Both the position numbers and the translations under genes were made by a program. 54,410 nt of DNA from NCBI GenBank assembly GCA_947373495.1, contig CANBXZ010000006.1, forward strand, positions 1 to 54,410, read 5' to 3'. Under the pieces are notes generated by a model. It did not search any database. It saw only the letters and a list, made by a program, of their open reading frames with translations, and had not been told where the DNA came from. This document shows, piece by piece, positions 15,981 through 23,344 of the stretch; the stretch's first letter is position 1, and every line of letters begins with the position of its first letter. The DNA is from Acetobacteraceae bacterium (lineage in GTDB: Bacteria > Pseudomonadota > Alphaproteobacteria > Acetobacterales > Acetobacteraceae).

Positions 15981-16499
15981 CTATTCCTCCCGCGGCATGC
16001 CGATGGCGCGGCGCAGGCTTTCCCGGGCGCGGGACAGGCGAGAGCGCAGCGTGCCCGGCGGTACCCGCATCAGCGCGGCGGCCTCGGCGTAGTCCATGCC
16101 CTCCACCACCACCAGCCACAGCGCCTCCCGCTGGACCGGCGGCAGGGCGTTGAAGCGGTTGGCCAGTTCCCGCATCGCCTCGCGCTCCTCCTGGCCGCCG
16201 GAGATCACCGCCTCGGGCAGTTCGGTGCGCGCCACCACCGGGCTGCGCGCGTCCCGCCGGGCCCCGGCGGCGCGGGCGTGACGCAATATGGTGAACAACC
16301 AGGCGCGCAGATTGGTGCCAGGGGCGAATTGGCTTCGCGCGACAATGGCGCGCAGCAGGGTTTCCTGCACCAGGTCGTCGGCCGCATCCGCCCCGCCGAT
16401 CGGGCGCAGCAGCACGCGGGCAAACCGGCGCAGGCGCGGAATTTCAGCCGCCACGGCCAGCGTGAAGGCATCCGCCCCCGGGGAGTTCTGTTCAGCCAT
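15981..16499 (-). CDS. ecfG: ECF sigma factor, EcfG-type (general stress response)
   Basis: A 172-residue sigma-70 family protein of ECF length. Region 2: F-A-R-V-L-L-R, D-D-L-V-Q-E-T-L-L-R-A and L-R-A-W-L-F-T-I-L-R-H. Region 4: L-P-P-V-Q-R-E-A-L-W-L-V-V-V-E-G-M-D-Y-A-E-A-A-A-L and V-P-P-G-T-L-R-S-R-L-S-R-A-R. Similarity to the EcfG group (ECF15) is by pattern, backed by the neighbouring nepR. It would direct RNA polymerase to general stress promoters. The ATG at 16499 starts at the conserved N terminus; the frame upstream has no better start. Confidence 0.85.
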   Translation of the reverse strand: MAEQNSPGADAFTLAVAAEIPRLRRFARVLLRPIGGADAADDLVQETLLRAIVARSQFAPGTNLRAWLFTILRHARAAGARRDARSPVVARTELPEAVISGGQEEREAMRELANRFNALPPVQREALWLVVVEGMDYAEAAALMRVPPGTLRSRLSRARESLRRAIGMPREE

Positions 16500-16622
16500 A
16501 CCGCGCCGGCCATCCTTTCGGCAGCACTCGCGGTCCCGCCGGCAGGCTAGCCCATTCGCGGCGGTGACGCCGTCGGGGCGGCTACAACCTCGCGTGTGGC
16601 AGCGGGTTCAGGTGGCCAGGGT

Positions 16623-18290
16623 TCAGAACAACCCCTGGATCGCGCCCTCCGCATCCAGGCCGATGGTCTCGGCCGCCGGGCGGCGCGGCAGGCCGGGCAT
16701 GGTCATGATCTCCCCGCAAACCGCCACCACGAAGCCGGCGCCGGCGGAAAGCCGCACTTCACGCACCGGCAGCACATGGCCTTCCGGGGCGCCCAGCTTG
16801 GTCGGGTCCGAACTGAAGCTGTACTGGGTCTTGGCCACGCAGACCGGCACATGGCCGAAGCCCTGCTCCTCGAACTTCGCCAGCCGGGCGGCGATGGCGG
16901 GCGGGATCTGCACCTCGGTGGCGTGATAGATCTCCCGCGCGATGGTGCGCAGCTTGTCGGCCAGCGGCAGCGCCGGTTCATACAGCGGCTTGAACCTGGC
17001 ATGGCCCTCGTCCAGCAGCTTCTGCACCGCGCGGGCCAGGTCGGCGGCACCGGCGGCGCCCTCGCCCCAATGGGTGCAGAGGAAGGCCTCGGCGCCGATC
17101 CGCGCCATGGCGTGCTGCACCGCCTCGATCTCGGCATTGGTGTCGCTGGTGAAGCGGTTCAGCGCCACCACCACCGGCAGGCCGAACTTGCGCAGGTTCT
17201 CCACATGGCGGGCCAGGTTGACCACACCGCGCTCCACCGCGGCCACATCCTCGGGGCCGAGCGCATTCTTGGCCACGCCGCCATGCATCTTCAGCGCCCG
17301 CACCGTGGCGACAACCACGGCGGCATCCGGCGCCAGCCCGGCAGCGGGGCACTTGATGTCGAGGAACTTCTCGGCCCCCAGGTCGGCGCCGAAGCCGGCT
17401 TCCGTCACCACCACATCGGCCAGCGCCAGCCCCAGGCGGGTGGCGATGACGCTGTTGCAGCCATGCGCGATATTGGCGAACGGCCCGCCATGCACCAGCG
17501 CCGGGCTGCCTTCCAGCGTCTGCACCAGGTTGGGCTGCAACGCGTCCCGCAGCAGCGCCGCCATGGCGCCATCCGCCTTGATGTCCTTCGCGGTGATGCT
17601 GACCCCTTCCCGCGTGGCGCCGACGATGATGCGGCCGAGTCGGGCCTGCAGGTCGTCCAGGTCGCGCGCCAGGCAGAAAATGGCCATCACCTCGCTGGCC
17701 ACGGTGATGTCGAAGCCATCCTCCCGCGGTACGCCCTGCACCGCGCCACCCAGGCCGACGACCATGTTGCGCAGATTGCGGTCGTTCATGTCCATGGCGC
17801 GGCGCCAGGTTACCCGGCGCGGGTCCAGCCCCAGGGCGTTGCCCCAGTACAGGTGGTTGTCCACCATGGCCGCCAGCAGGTTGTTGGCGCTGGTGATGGC
17901 GTGGAAGTCGCCGGTGAAATGAAGGTTGATGTCCTCCATCGGCGCCACCTGGGCGCGGCCGCCGCCGGTCGCGCCGCCCTTCACCCCGAAGCATGGCCCC
18001 AGGGAAGGCTCGCGCAGGCAGATCATGGTGCGGGTGCCCAGCGCGTTCAGCGCATCCCCCAGGCCGATGGTGGTGGTGGTCTTGCCCTCCCCGGCGGCGG
18101 TGGGGGAGATGCCGGTGACCAGCACCAGCTTGCCCTGCTTTTGGCCGGCAGCCGCCAGCACGCCGAAATCCACCTTGGCCTTGTGGCGGCCGAACGGGAT
18201 CAACCCATCCTCGGGAATGCCGGCACGGGCGGCGATTTCCTGAATCGGGCGAAGTGGGGTGGCGCGGGCAATCTCAAGGTCGGTGGCCAT
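16623..18290 (-). CDS. fhs: Formate--tetrahydrofolate ligase
   Basis: A 555-residue enzyme of exact family length that makes 10-formyl-THF from formate, THF and ATP, feeding one-carbon metabolism. Visible: the starting [13 protein letters not shown], the P-loop [34 protein letters not shown], and [16 protein letters not shown]. The ATG at 18290 has a G-rich ribosome site. It is divergent from the DUF1289 gene. Such genes serve purine synthesis and formate assimilation. Confidence 0.97.
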   Translation of the reverse strand: MATDLEIARATPLRPIQEIAARAGIPEDGLIPFGRHKAKVDFGVLAAAGQKQGKLVLVTGISPTAAGEGKTTTTIGLGDALNALGTRTMICLREPSLGPCFGVKGGATGGGRAQVAPMEDINLHFTGDFHAITSANNLLAAMVDNHLYWGNALGLDPRRVTWRRAMDMNDRNLRNMVVGLGGAVQGVPREDGFDITVASEVMAIFCLARDLDDLQARLGRIIVGATREGVSITAKDIKADGAMAALLRDALQPNLVQTLEGSPALVHGGPFANIAHGCNSVIATRLGLALADVVVTEAGFGADLGAEKFLDIKCPAAGLAPDAAVVVATVRALKMHGGVAKNALGPEDVAAVERGVVNLARHVENLRKFGLPVVVALNRFTSDTNAEIEAVQHAMARIGAEAFLCTHWGEGAAGAADLARAVQKLLDEGHARFKPLYEPALPLADKLRTIAREIYHATEVQIPPAIAARLAKFEEQGFGHVPVCVAKTQYSFSSDPTKLGAPEGHVLPVREVRLSAGAGFVVAVCGEIMTMPGLPRRPAAETIGLDAEGAIQGLF

Positions 18291-18390
18291 GGCGCTGCGC
18301 TCCCCCTGGGTTGGCTGTGTCGCGATTATCGCCCCATCGTTCCAGGCGCAAGCCGGGGAACTTCCGCGGGCGTAGCGGCTTCGGTGCCGC

Positions 18391-18597
18391 ATGGCCTCCC
18401 CTTGCATCAAAGTTTGCCAGTACGACGCAAAAACCGGCTGGTGCCTGGGCTGCGGCATGACCAAGGCCGACCGCAGGGCCTGGAAGCACCAGGCCGCGCG
18501 GCGGGAAGGCATCCGGGCCGAACTGCCGGCGCGACTCGCCACCCTGGCTGGCATTGGCCATGTCATCGGCAAGGCGGCCAAGCGGCGGCACGGCTAG
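18391..18597 (+). CDS. DUF1289 small Cys-rich protein
   Basis: A 68-residue protein. [10 protein letters not shown] with W-C-L-G-C-G-M-T supplies four cysteines in the C-x3-C ... C-x2-C pattern of DUF1289, thought to bind iron-sulfur or zinc. Many family members sit beside oxidoreductase or folate genes, as here (fhs is divergent, 100 bases away). Its biochemical role is unknown. Below the usual size cut, but the cysteine signature is decisive. Confidence 0.85.
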   Translation: MASPCIKVCQYDAKTGWCLGCGMTKADRRAWKHQAARREGIRAELPARLATLAGIGHVIGKAAKRRHG

Positions 18598-18609
18598 CCG
18601 CCCCATCCC

Positions 18610-18650
18610 GTCGCACCGGCGCTCCTGTTGCTTTCGGGCAACAGTGCGAC
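18610..18650. other. Bulged stem-loop ahead of the OmpW-like gene
   Basis: An inner stem CTGTTGC / GCAACAG (18625-18631 with 18638-18644) around TTTCGG, extended after a 9-nt one-sided bulge by GTCGCA / TGCGAC (18610-18615, 18645-18650). It begins 13 bases after the DUF1289 stop. It may be a terminator without T-run or the head of the porin leader. Confidence 0.5.
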
Positions 18651-18737
18651 TTGCGCCATCTCAAGGACGAGGCAGCGCCAGCGGCCTACCCCGGACCTCG
18701 CGGTGGCAAGGGCCACCAGAGCATGGAAGCTGAAGCA

Positions 18738-19418
18738 ATGAGCAAGATCGGGAAGGTTACCGGCGCCCTGGCCCTCGCGGCCCTGATGGGTGCGACCCCG
18801 GCCCTGGCGCAGGACAGTGGTATTCGCGGCAAGCAGGCCGGCGACCTGGTGGTTGGCCTGGGTGCCATCGGCGTGCTGCCGGAAAACGGCCGCAACAGCC
18901 GGGTGGAACTGGTGGGCGGCCGCGTGCGCGCCAGCAATGCCTATACCGGCCAGGTTGATTTCACCTACTTCCTGAACCGCAACATCTCGCTGAACCTGAT
19001 CGTGGCCAGCACGCAGCATGACCTCACCGCCAAGGGCACCGCCCTGGGCAATGTGGCGCTGGGCAGCGTCTGGGCGCTGCCGCCGACGCTGACCCTGCAG
19101 TACCACCCGCTGCCGAACAGCCGCTTCAGCCCCTATGTCGGCGCCGGCCTGAACTACACCTTCTTCTACGGCTACGGCCATTCGGGGGCGAACCCGGCCA
19201 TCCGCAACGTGGCGGTCAACGGCGCCCCGGGCTTTGCCCTGAACGCCGGCCTGGATGTCGAGATCTCCGGCCCCTGGGGCCTGAACCTGGACGTGAAGAA
19301 GATCTGGCTGTCGCCGAACGCGGCGGTTGGCACCAACCTGGGCGTGAAGCTGCATGCCCGCACCGAACTGAACCCGCTGGTTATCGGTGCCAGCGTGCGC
19401 TACCGCTTCTCGCTGTAA
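18738..19418 (+). CDS. OmpW-family outer membrane protein
   Basis: A 226-residue protein: signal peptide (residues 1-23, ending P-A-L-A-Q) and an eight-stranded OmpW-type barrel. Signatures are G-D-L-V-V-G-L-G-A-I-G-V-L-P-E, the T-L-T-L-Q-Y-H-P block followed by R-F-S-P-Y-V-G-A-G-L-N-Y-T and the C-terminal Y-R-F-S-L ending in the aromatic/hydrophobic pattern read by the BAM complex. OmpW proteins pass small hydrophobic molecules. The ATG at 18738 starts the signal peptide; an in-frame ATG at 18723 would add five residues. A strong terminator follows at 19448-19479. Confidence 0.88.
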   Translation: MSKIGKVTGALALAALMGATPALAQDSGIRGKQAGDLVVGLGAIGVLPENGRNSRVELVGGRVRASNAYTGQVDFTYFLNRNISLNLIVASTQHDLTAKGTALGNVALGSVWALPPTLTLQYHPLPNSRFSPYVGAGLNYTFFYGYGHSGANPAIRNVAVNGAPGFALNAGLDVEISGPWGLNLDVKKIWLSPNAAVGTNLGVKLHARTELNPLVIGASVRYRFSL

Positions 19419-19447
19419 TCAGCGTCAAGCCCGCGTTGAAAAAGCAG

Positions 19448-19479
19448 GCGCCGCCCGGGCAACCGGGCGGCGCTTTTTT
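19448..19479. terminator. Rho-independent terminator of the OmpW-like gene
   Basis: A 10-bp GC-rich stem GCGCCGCCCG / CGGGCGGCGC with a GGCAAC loop, followed by six T on the + strand (19474-19479). On the other strand A-rich sequence flanks it, so it may also serve the convergent phnW transcript. It is the clearest intrinsic terminator in the window. Confidence 0.92.
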
Positions 19480-20603
19480 CATGCCGAACGGCGGCGCACC
19501 TGCAACGCGGCCAGCGTCTCATCCACCGCCACCACCGCGCGGGCCATGTCCTCGGGCGTGACGGTGCCGATGCAGCCGACGCGGAAGGTGGGCACCGGGG
19601 TGTTGTAGAAGTTGCTGATCAGCACGCCGCGCCGCTTCAGCTCATCGATGAAGTTCTGCAACTGGAAGCCTGCATCCGGCGGCTGGTGGACGATGTTGAT
19701 GATCGGCCCCTGCACCGACTCGTCCAGGTAGGGCCGCAGCCCGATCCGCCGCATGCCCTGGTGGAACACCCGCGAATTTTCCTGGTAGCGCGCCAGCCGC
19801 GCCGCCTGGCCCTCGGCCGCGTGGAAGTCCAGCGCCACCTTGAAGGCGGCCAGCACCTGCACCGGCGGGGTGAAGCGGAAATTGCCCCAGCCGACGCGCT
19901 GCGCATGGCCGTACACATCGGTCAGGTCGAAGCTCCAGCTGCCGGCATTGCCCGCCGCCGCCACCACCCGCGCCACGTTCACCACGGCGAAGCCGATGCC
20001 CGGCAAGCCTTCCAGGCACTTGCCGGAGGTGAACATCACCGCATCGCATTCCGGGTGCTCGGCCAGGTTGAACGGCAGCGCGCCGAAGCCGGAAACCGCA
20101 TCCAGAATCAACCGCCGCCCGGCCGCTCGCACCACCGCGCCAATGGCCTCGGCGTCGTTGACGATGCCGGCGCCGGTTTCGCTGTACACCATGGCGACAT
20201 GGGTGATGTCCGGGTCCGCCGCCAATGCCGCGGCCACTTCCTCGGGCGCCGCGGGGCGGGTTTCGGGCAGCGCCAGCGTCACCACCTGGCGGCCGGCTTC
20301 CCGCGCCAGGCGTTCCACCCGGCCGGCATAGGTGCCGTTCAGCGGAATGAGGATCTTGCCCGGCGCCGCCGCGGTGGCGGCCGGCACGAAGGTGCGCAGT
20401 GCCGCTTCCATGATGAAGTGGCCGCAGCCCTGCAACGCCAGCGTGGCGTGCTCGCCCGGAATGCCACCGGCAATGCCCAGCACCCGCTCGCGGATCTCGG
20501 CGAAGACGCTTTTGAACTCGTTGTCCCAGGGCGCGATATCCTGCGCCAGGGCGGCGCGCACCTCCGGGCGGGTCTGCACCGGGCCGGGGATCAGCAGCAG
20601 CAT
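19479..20603 (-). CDS. phnW: 2-aminoethylphosphonate--pyruvate transaminase (PhnW-like)
   Basis: A 374-residue class V aminotransferase. The start L-L-L-I-P-G-P-V-Q-T-R-P-E-V, the catalytic Lys in T-S-G-K-C-L-E-G-L-P-G, the D-A-V-S-G-F-G-A Asp that binds the PLP pyridine, and V-G-C-I-G-T-V-T-P-E-D-M near the C terminus fit PhnW. It would convert 2-aminoethylphosphonate and pyruvate to phosphonoacetaldehyde and alanine. No phnX or phnA is adjacent, so another class V aminotransferase role is possible. It is preceded on the same strand by the DUF1194 gene (14 bases). Confidence 0.8.
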   Translation of the reverse strand: MLLLIPGPVQTRPEVRAALAQDIAPWDNEFKSVFAEIRERVLGIAGGIPGEHATLALQGCGHFIMEAALRTFVPAATAAAPGKILIPLNGTYAGRVERLAREAGRQVVTLALPETRPAAPEEVAAALAADPDITHVAMVYSETGAGIVNDAEAIGAVVRAAGRRLILDAVSGFGALPFNLAEHPECDAVMFTSGKCLEGLPGIGFAVVNVARVVAAAGNAGSWSFDLTDVYGHAQRVGWGNFRFTPPVQVLAAFKVALDFHAAEGQAARLARYQENSRVFHQGMRRIGLRPYLDESVQGPIINIVHQPPDAGFQLQNFIDELKRRGVLISNFYNTPVPTFRVGCIGTVTPEDMARAVVAVDETLAALQVRRRSA

Positions 20604-20617
20604 CGTCTTTCCTTCCT

Positions 20618-21241
20618 TCAAACCGTCAGCCCGCCGCGCAATTCGCGCCGCAGCTTGTCCCGTATCGCCGCCGCGAAGGCGGCATAGTCCGGGCAGTCCA
20701 TGGCAAAGCTGCCGGGGCCGCCGACAACCTCCGCCAGGTAGTGCGCCAGCAGGTCGGGCTCCTCGTTCAGCACCGCCAGCGCGTTGATGGTGACGCCGGC
20801 GGCCACGCCCACATCCCGCACCGCGCCGGGCGCGCGGCCCTGGTTGTGCCGCCCGTCGCCCGAGACGTCCAGCACCAGACGCGTGGCCGGCGCCGGGCAT
20901 TGCGCCAGCAGCGCCAGCCCGGCCACCATGCCCTGCCCCAGCGCGGTGGCGCCCGGTGGCGGCAGGCGGGGTGCGTCCTCCATCGCCTGGGCCAGGGCCT
21001 CGGCGGTGGCGGCGCTGTCCAGCCGGGTCCAGGGCACCGCCACCTCCGCCGGGGTGGCGGCGGCGGACCAGAACAACACCGCCACCGCCACCGCGCCCTG
21101 CGGCCCCGCGGTACAGGCCGCCACCACCGCCGCATCCCGGAAGGCGGCGGCATAGCCGCCCACCATCAGCCCGAATTCGGCGAAATCCACGCTGGCGGAA
21201 ACATCCACCGCCAGGCACAGCGCGATATCAACAGGTTGCAT
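20618..21241 (-). CDS. DUF1194 protein (von Willebrand factor A-like)
   Basis: A 207-residue protein starting with an ATG at 21241, 4-5 bases after a GGAAGGT ribosome site. The opening D-I-A-L-C-L-A-V-D-V-S-A-S-V has the D-x-S-x-S metal (MIDAS) site of VWA folds; a later V-L-D-V-S-G-D-G-R-H-N-Q-G is characteristic of DUF1194. Function is unknown; VWA domains bind proteins through a divalent ion. No secretion signal is visible. It probably shares a transcript with phnW. Confidence 0.85.
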   Translation of the reverse strand: MQPVDIALCLAVDVSASVDFAEFGLMVGGYAAAFRDAAVVAACTAGPQGAVAVAVLFWSAAATPAEVAVPWTRLDSAATAEALAQAMEDAPRLPPPGATALGQGMVAGLALLAQCPAPATRLVLDVSGDGRHNQGRAPGAVRDVGVAAGVTINALAVLNEEPDLLAHYLAEVVGGPGSFAMDCPDYAAFAAAIRDKLRRELRGGLTV

Positions 21242-21293
21242 GCGCACCTTCCAACCGCGGTAAGCTGCACCGCGACAATGGCGGGAGCATGAC

Positions 21294-22304
21294 ATGCGGC
21301 GGCGAGACATTCTGGCTGGCGCGACGGGGCTGGCTGGCGCAACCGGGCTGGCTGGCGCGACCGGGCTGGCCTCCTTGCGCCAGGCCCGGGCGCAGGCGGC
21401 CCCGGCCGCCTGGCCGCAGCACCCCATCCGCATGGTCATCCCCTATACCCCCGGCGGTGCCACGGATGCCATGGCCCGGCTGGCGGCGCAGAAGCTGGCG
21501 GAACGGCTGGGGGTGAATGTCACGCCGGAAAACCGCGCCGGCGGCAATGGCACGGTGGGCGGCATGGCGGTGGTGCAGGCCCCGGCGGATGGCACCACGC
21601 TGCTGTTCACCGCCTCCATCCACGTGATGGCGCGGCAGGTGATGAGAGCGCCGCCCTATGACCCGCTGACGGATTTCACCCCGGTGGCCCGGGTGGGGCG
21701 TGGCCCGCTGCTGCTGGTGGCGCCGCCGCGGCTGGCGCAGAACACCATCGCCGAGGTGGTGGCCGCGGCGCGGCGCGAGCCGGCGAAATGGACCTTCGCC
21801 ACCTCCTCCCTCGGCAGCGCCGGGCACCTGGCCACGCTGGAGTTCAACCGCCTGGCCGGCCTGGACATTCCCATCGCGCCGTATCGCGGCAGCGCGCCCG
21901 GCCTGGCGGATGTGGCGGCGGGCAACATCCAGTTGATGCTGGACCCCATCCTGGCCACGCTGCCGCTGGCCCGCGGTGGCCAGGTGAAGGCGCTGGCCAT
22001 CACCACCGCGCAGCGCAGCGCCATCGCGCCCGACATTCCGACCGCGGCGGAGGTGGGCATGCCGGGGCTGGAATTCGCCAGTTGGTACGGCATTTGGGGC
22101 CCGCGCGGCCTGCCGGCGCCGATCGTGGCGCGGATCAATGCCGAAATGCGCCTGGCCATGGCGGAACCCGCCGTGGTGCGCCGCCTGACGGAATTGGGGT
22201 TCGAGCCGGTGGCGGAAAGCCCGGAGGACTTCACCCGCTTCATCGCCGCCGATGTGGCGCAAAATGCCGCCTTGTTGCGCGCCGCCAATTTCCAGCCGGA
22301 ATAG
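21294..22304 (+). CDS. Bug/TctC-family tripartite tricarboxylate binding protein 3
   Basis: A 336-residue protein, slightly long because the hydrophobic part of its signal peptide contains a tandem G-A-T-G-L-A repeat (three units). The leader starts R-R-R-D-I-L, twin-arginine-like, and ends A-R-A-Q. Family blocks: I-P-Y-T-P-G-G-A-T-D, E-N-R-A-G-G-N-G-T-V-G-G and A-P-Y-R-G-S-A-P-G. No membrane components are adjacent; it is divergent from DUF1194/phnW, so its ligand could be linked to that unit (speculative). Ribosome site GGGAG is upstream of the ATG. Confidence 0.87.
   Translation: MRRRDILAGATGLAGATGLAGATGLASLRQARAQAAPAAWPQHPIRMVIPYTPGGATDAMARLAAQKLAERLGVNVTPENRAGGNGTVGGMAVVQAPADGTTLLFTASIHVMARQVMRAPPYDPLTDFTPVARVGRGPLLLVAPPRLAQNTIAEVVAAARREPAKWTFATSSLGSAGHLATLEFNRLAGLDIPIAPYRGSAPGLADVAAGNIQLMLDPILATLPLARGGQVKALAITTAQRSAIAPDIPTAAEVGMPGLEFASWYGIWGPRGLPAPIVARINAEMRLAMAEPAVVRRLTELGFEPVAESPEDFTRFIAADVAQNAALLRAANFQPE
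21315..21368. repeat. 18-bp tandem repeat (x3) in a Bug signal peptide
   Basis: Three contiguous 18-bp units (21315, 21333, 21351) differ by one to three bases and encode G-L-A-G-A-T units. Each unit lengthens the signal hydrophobic core by six residues in frame. Confidence 0.9.
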
Positions 22305-22391
22305 GCTTGCGTCAGGTCAAGGTGCCCGGGCCTGCCACGGGCGCAAGCTTCAGGATGCAACAGCACCACACCCAGCGGGGAGGATGCCGCC

Positions 22392-22814
22392 ATGACCAAC
22401 CGGCCCATGCATGAAGTGATGCATCGCCGCAGCCCGGTAACCCTGCGGCCGGAAGCCTCGGTGCATGAGGCATGCCTGGTGATGCGCGACCATCGGGTTG
22501 GGGCGGTGCTGGTCACCAGCCCGGCCGGCGGGTTGCTGGGCATCTTCACCGGGCGGGACGCGGTGGCGCGGGTGCTGGCCGAAGCCCGCGACCCCCACAC
22601 CACCAGGCTGGAGCAGGTGATGACAGCCCGGCCGGAATGCCTGGGGCCGCACTGTACCGCCATCGAGGCCTTGCGCCTGATGCGCGACAGCGGCTTCCGC
22701 CACGTGCCGGTGGTGCATGGCGAGAGGCTGCTGGGCATCGTCTCCCGCGGGGATTTCCACGGCCTGGAAACCGCGCGGCTGGAAGCCGAATCCAGCCTGT
22801 GGGAACGGCTGTAG
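22392..22814 (+). CDS. Tandem CBS-domain protein
   Basis: A 140-residue protein made of two CBS domains and little else. Domain 1: M-H-R-R-S-P-V-T-L-R-P-E-A-S with D-H-R-V-G-A-V-L-V-T and G-I-F-T-G-R-D-A-V; domain 2: T-A-R-P-E-C-L-G with G-F-R-H-V-P-V-V and L-G-I-V-S-R-G-D-F. Such pairs bind adenosyl nucleotides and act as energy or redox sensors of a partner protein; the partner is not evident. The ribosome site GGGGAGGA is strong. Confidence 0.9.
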   Translation: MTNRPMHEVMHRRSPVTLRPEASVHEACLVMRDHRVGAVLVTSPAGGLLGIFTGRDAVARVLAEARDPHTTRLEQVMTARPECLGPHCTAIEALRLMRDSGFRHVPVVHGERLLGIVSRGDFHGLETARLEAESSLWERL

Positions 22815-22911
22815 CCAGGCCGGCGGTTGCGCCCTGCCGCGGGCGGTTTTCCCTGTGGCGTTCGGCCCCGGCTTTGTTCCAGGCTGCGGCGTCCCGCACA
22901 GGAAAGCCGCC

Positions 22912-23307
22912 ATGCCCAAACAGGCCGTCACCTCCCCCAGGCTGCCCGCGCCCAGCGGCCATTTCGCCCAGGCCACCATCGTGGAGGCCAAGGGCCGCCT
23001 GCTGTTCATCTCCGGCATGCTGGCCAAGGGGGCGGATGGCCAGATGGTCGGCATCGGCGACATCGAGGCCCAGACCCGCCAGGTATGCGAGAACCTGAAG
23101 GCCGCGGTGGAAGCCGCCGGCGGCACGCTGGAGGATATCTGCCGGGTGGATGTCTATATCCGCAACATGGAGCAATTCCCGCAGATCCATAAGGTGCGGC
23201 GGGAATACTTCACCGGCGTCGCCCCTGCCTCCACCATGGTGGAGGTCAGCAAGTTCACCACGCCGGACGCGCTGATCGAGATCAACGCCATCGCCGCGCT
23301 GGCCTGA
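22912..23307 (+). CDS. RidA-family protein (Rid/YjgF/UK114)
   Basis: A 131-residue protein of the RidA fold, starting at an ATG after AGGAAAG. The L-F-I-S-G-M-L-A, V-C-E-N-L-K-A-A-V-E-A-A-G-G and I-E-I-N-A-I-A-A-L blocks are clear. True RidA imine deaminases have an Arg in the P-A-R-S-x-V-x-V motif; here that motif reads P-A-S-T-M-V-E-V, so the Arg is replaced by Ser. It may belong to a Rid subfamily with another role. It may be cotranscribed with the CBS gene 97 bases upstream. Confidence 0.85.
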   Translation: MPKQAVTSPRLPAPSGHFAQATIVEAKGRLLFISGMLAKGADGQMVGIGDIEAQTRQVCENLKAAVEAAGGTLEDICRVDVYIRNMEQFPQIHKVRREYFTGVAPASTMVEVSKFTTPDALIEINAIAALA

Positions 23308-23318
23308 AGCCGGGCTCT

Positions 23319-23342
23319 CCCGGGCGCACCATGCCGCCCGGG
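23319..23342. terminator. GC-rich inverted repeat between convergent genes
   Basis: Perfect 8-bp arms CCCGGGCG / CGCCCGGG around an 8-nt loop, between the RidA-family and glycosyltransferase stops. No T-run follows, so it is a bidirectional terminator candidate only. Confidence 0.5.
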
Positions 23343-23344
23343 TG

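Noticed and set aside
15960-15982. Tight triple repeat of CCGGCCA between nepR and ecfG
   Set aside because: Very short, simple GC-rich repeat; no hairpin or recurring copies elsewhere.
14305-16119. Longer methyltransferase starting near 16119
   Set aside because: The added 197 residues are antisense to nepR and are low-complexity; the TPR domain begins right after the ATG at 15528.
16596-18737. A long + strand frame opposite fhs that runs in frame into the OmpW-like gene
   Set aside because: Only the part from 18738 has a signal peptide and barrel features; the remainder is antisense to fhs.
20618-21439. Longer start for the DUF1194 protein
   Set aside because: The extension covers the divergent Bug gene start and its tandem repeat in antisense; the ATG at 21241 has the proper ribosome site and begins the VWA-like fold.
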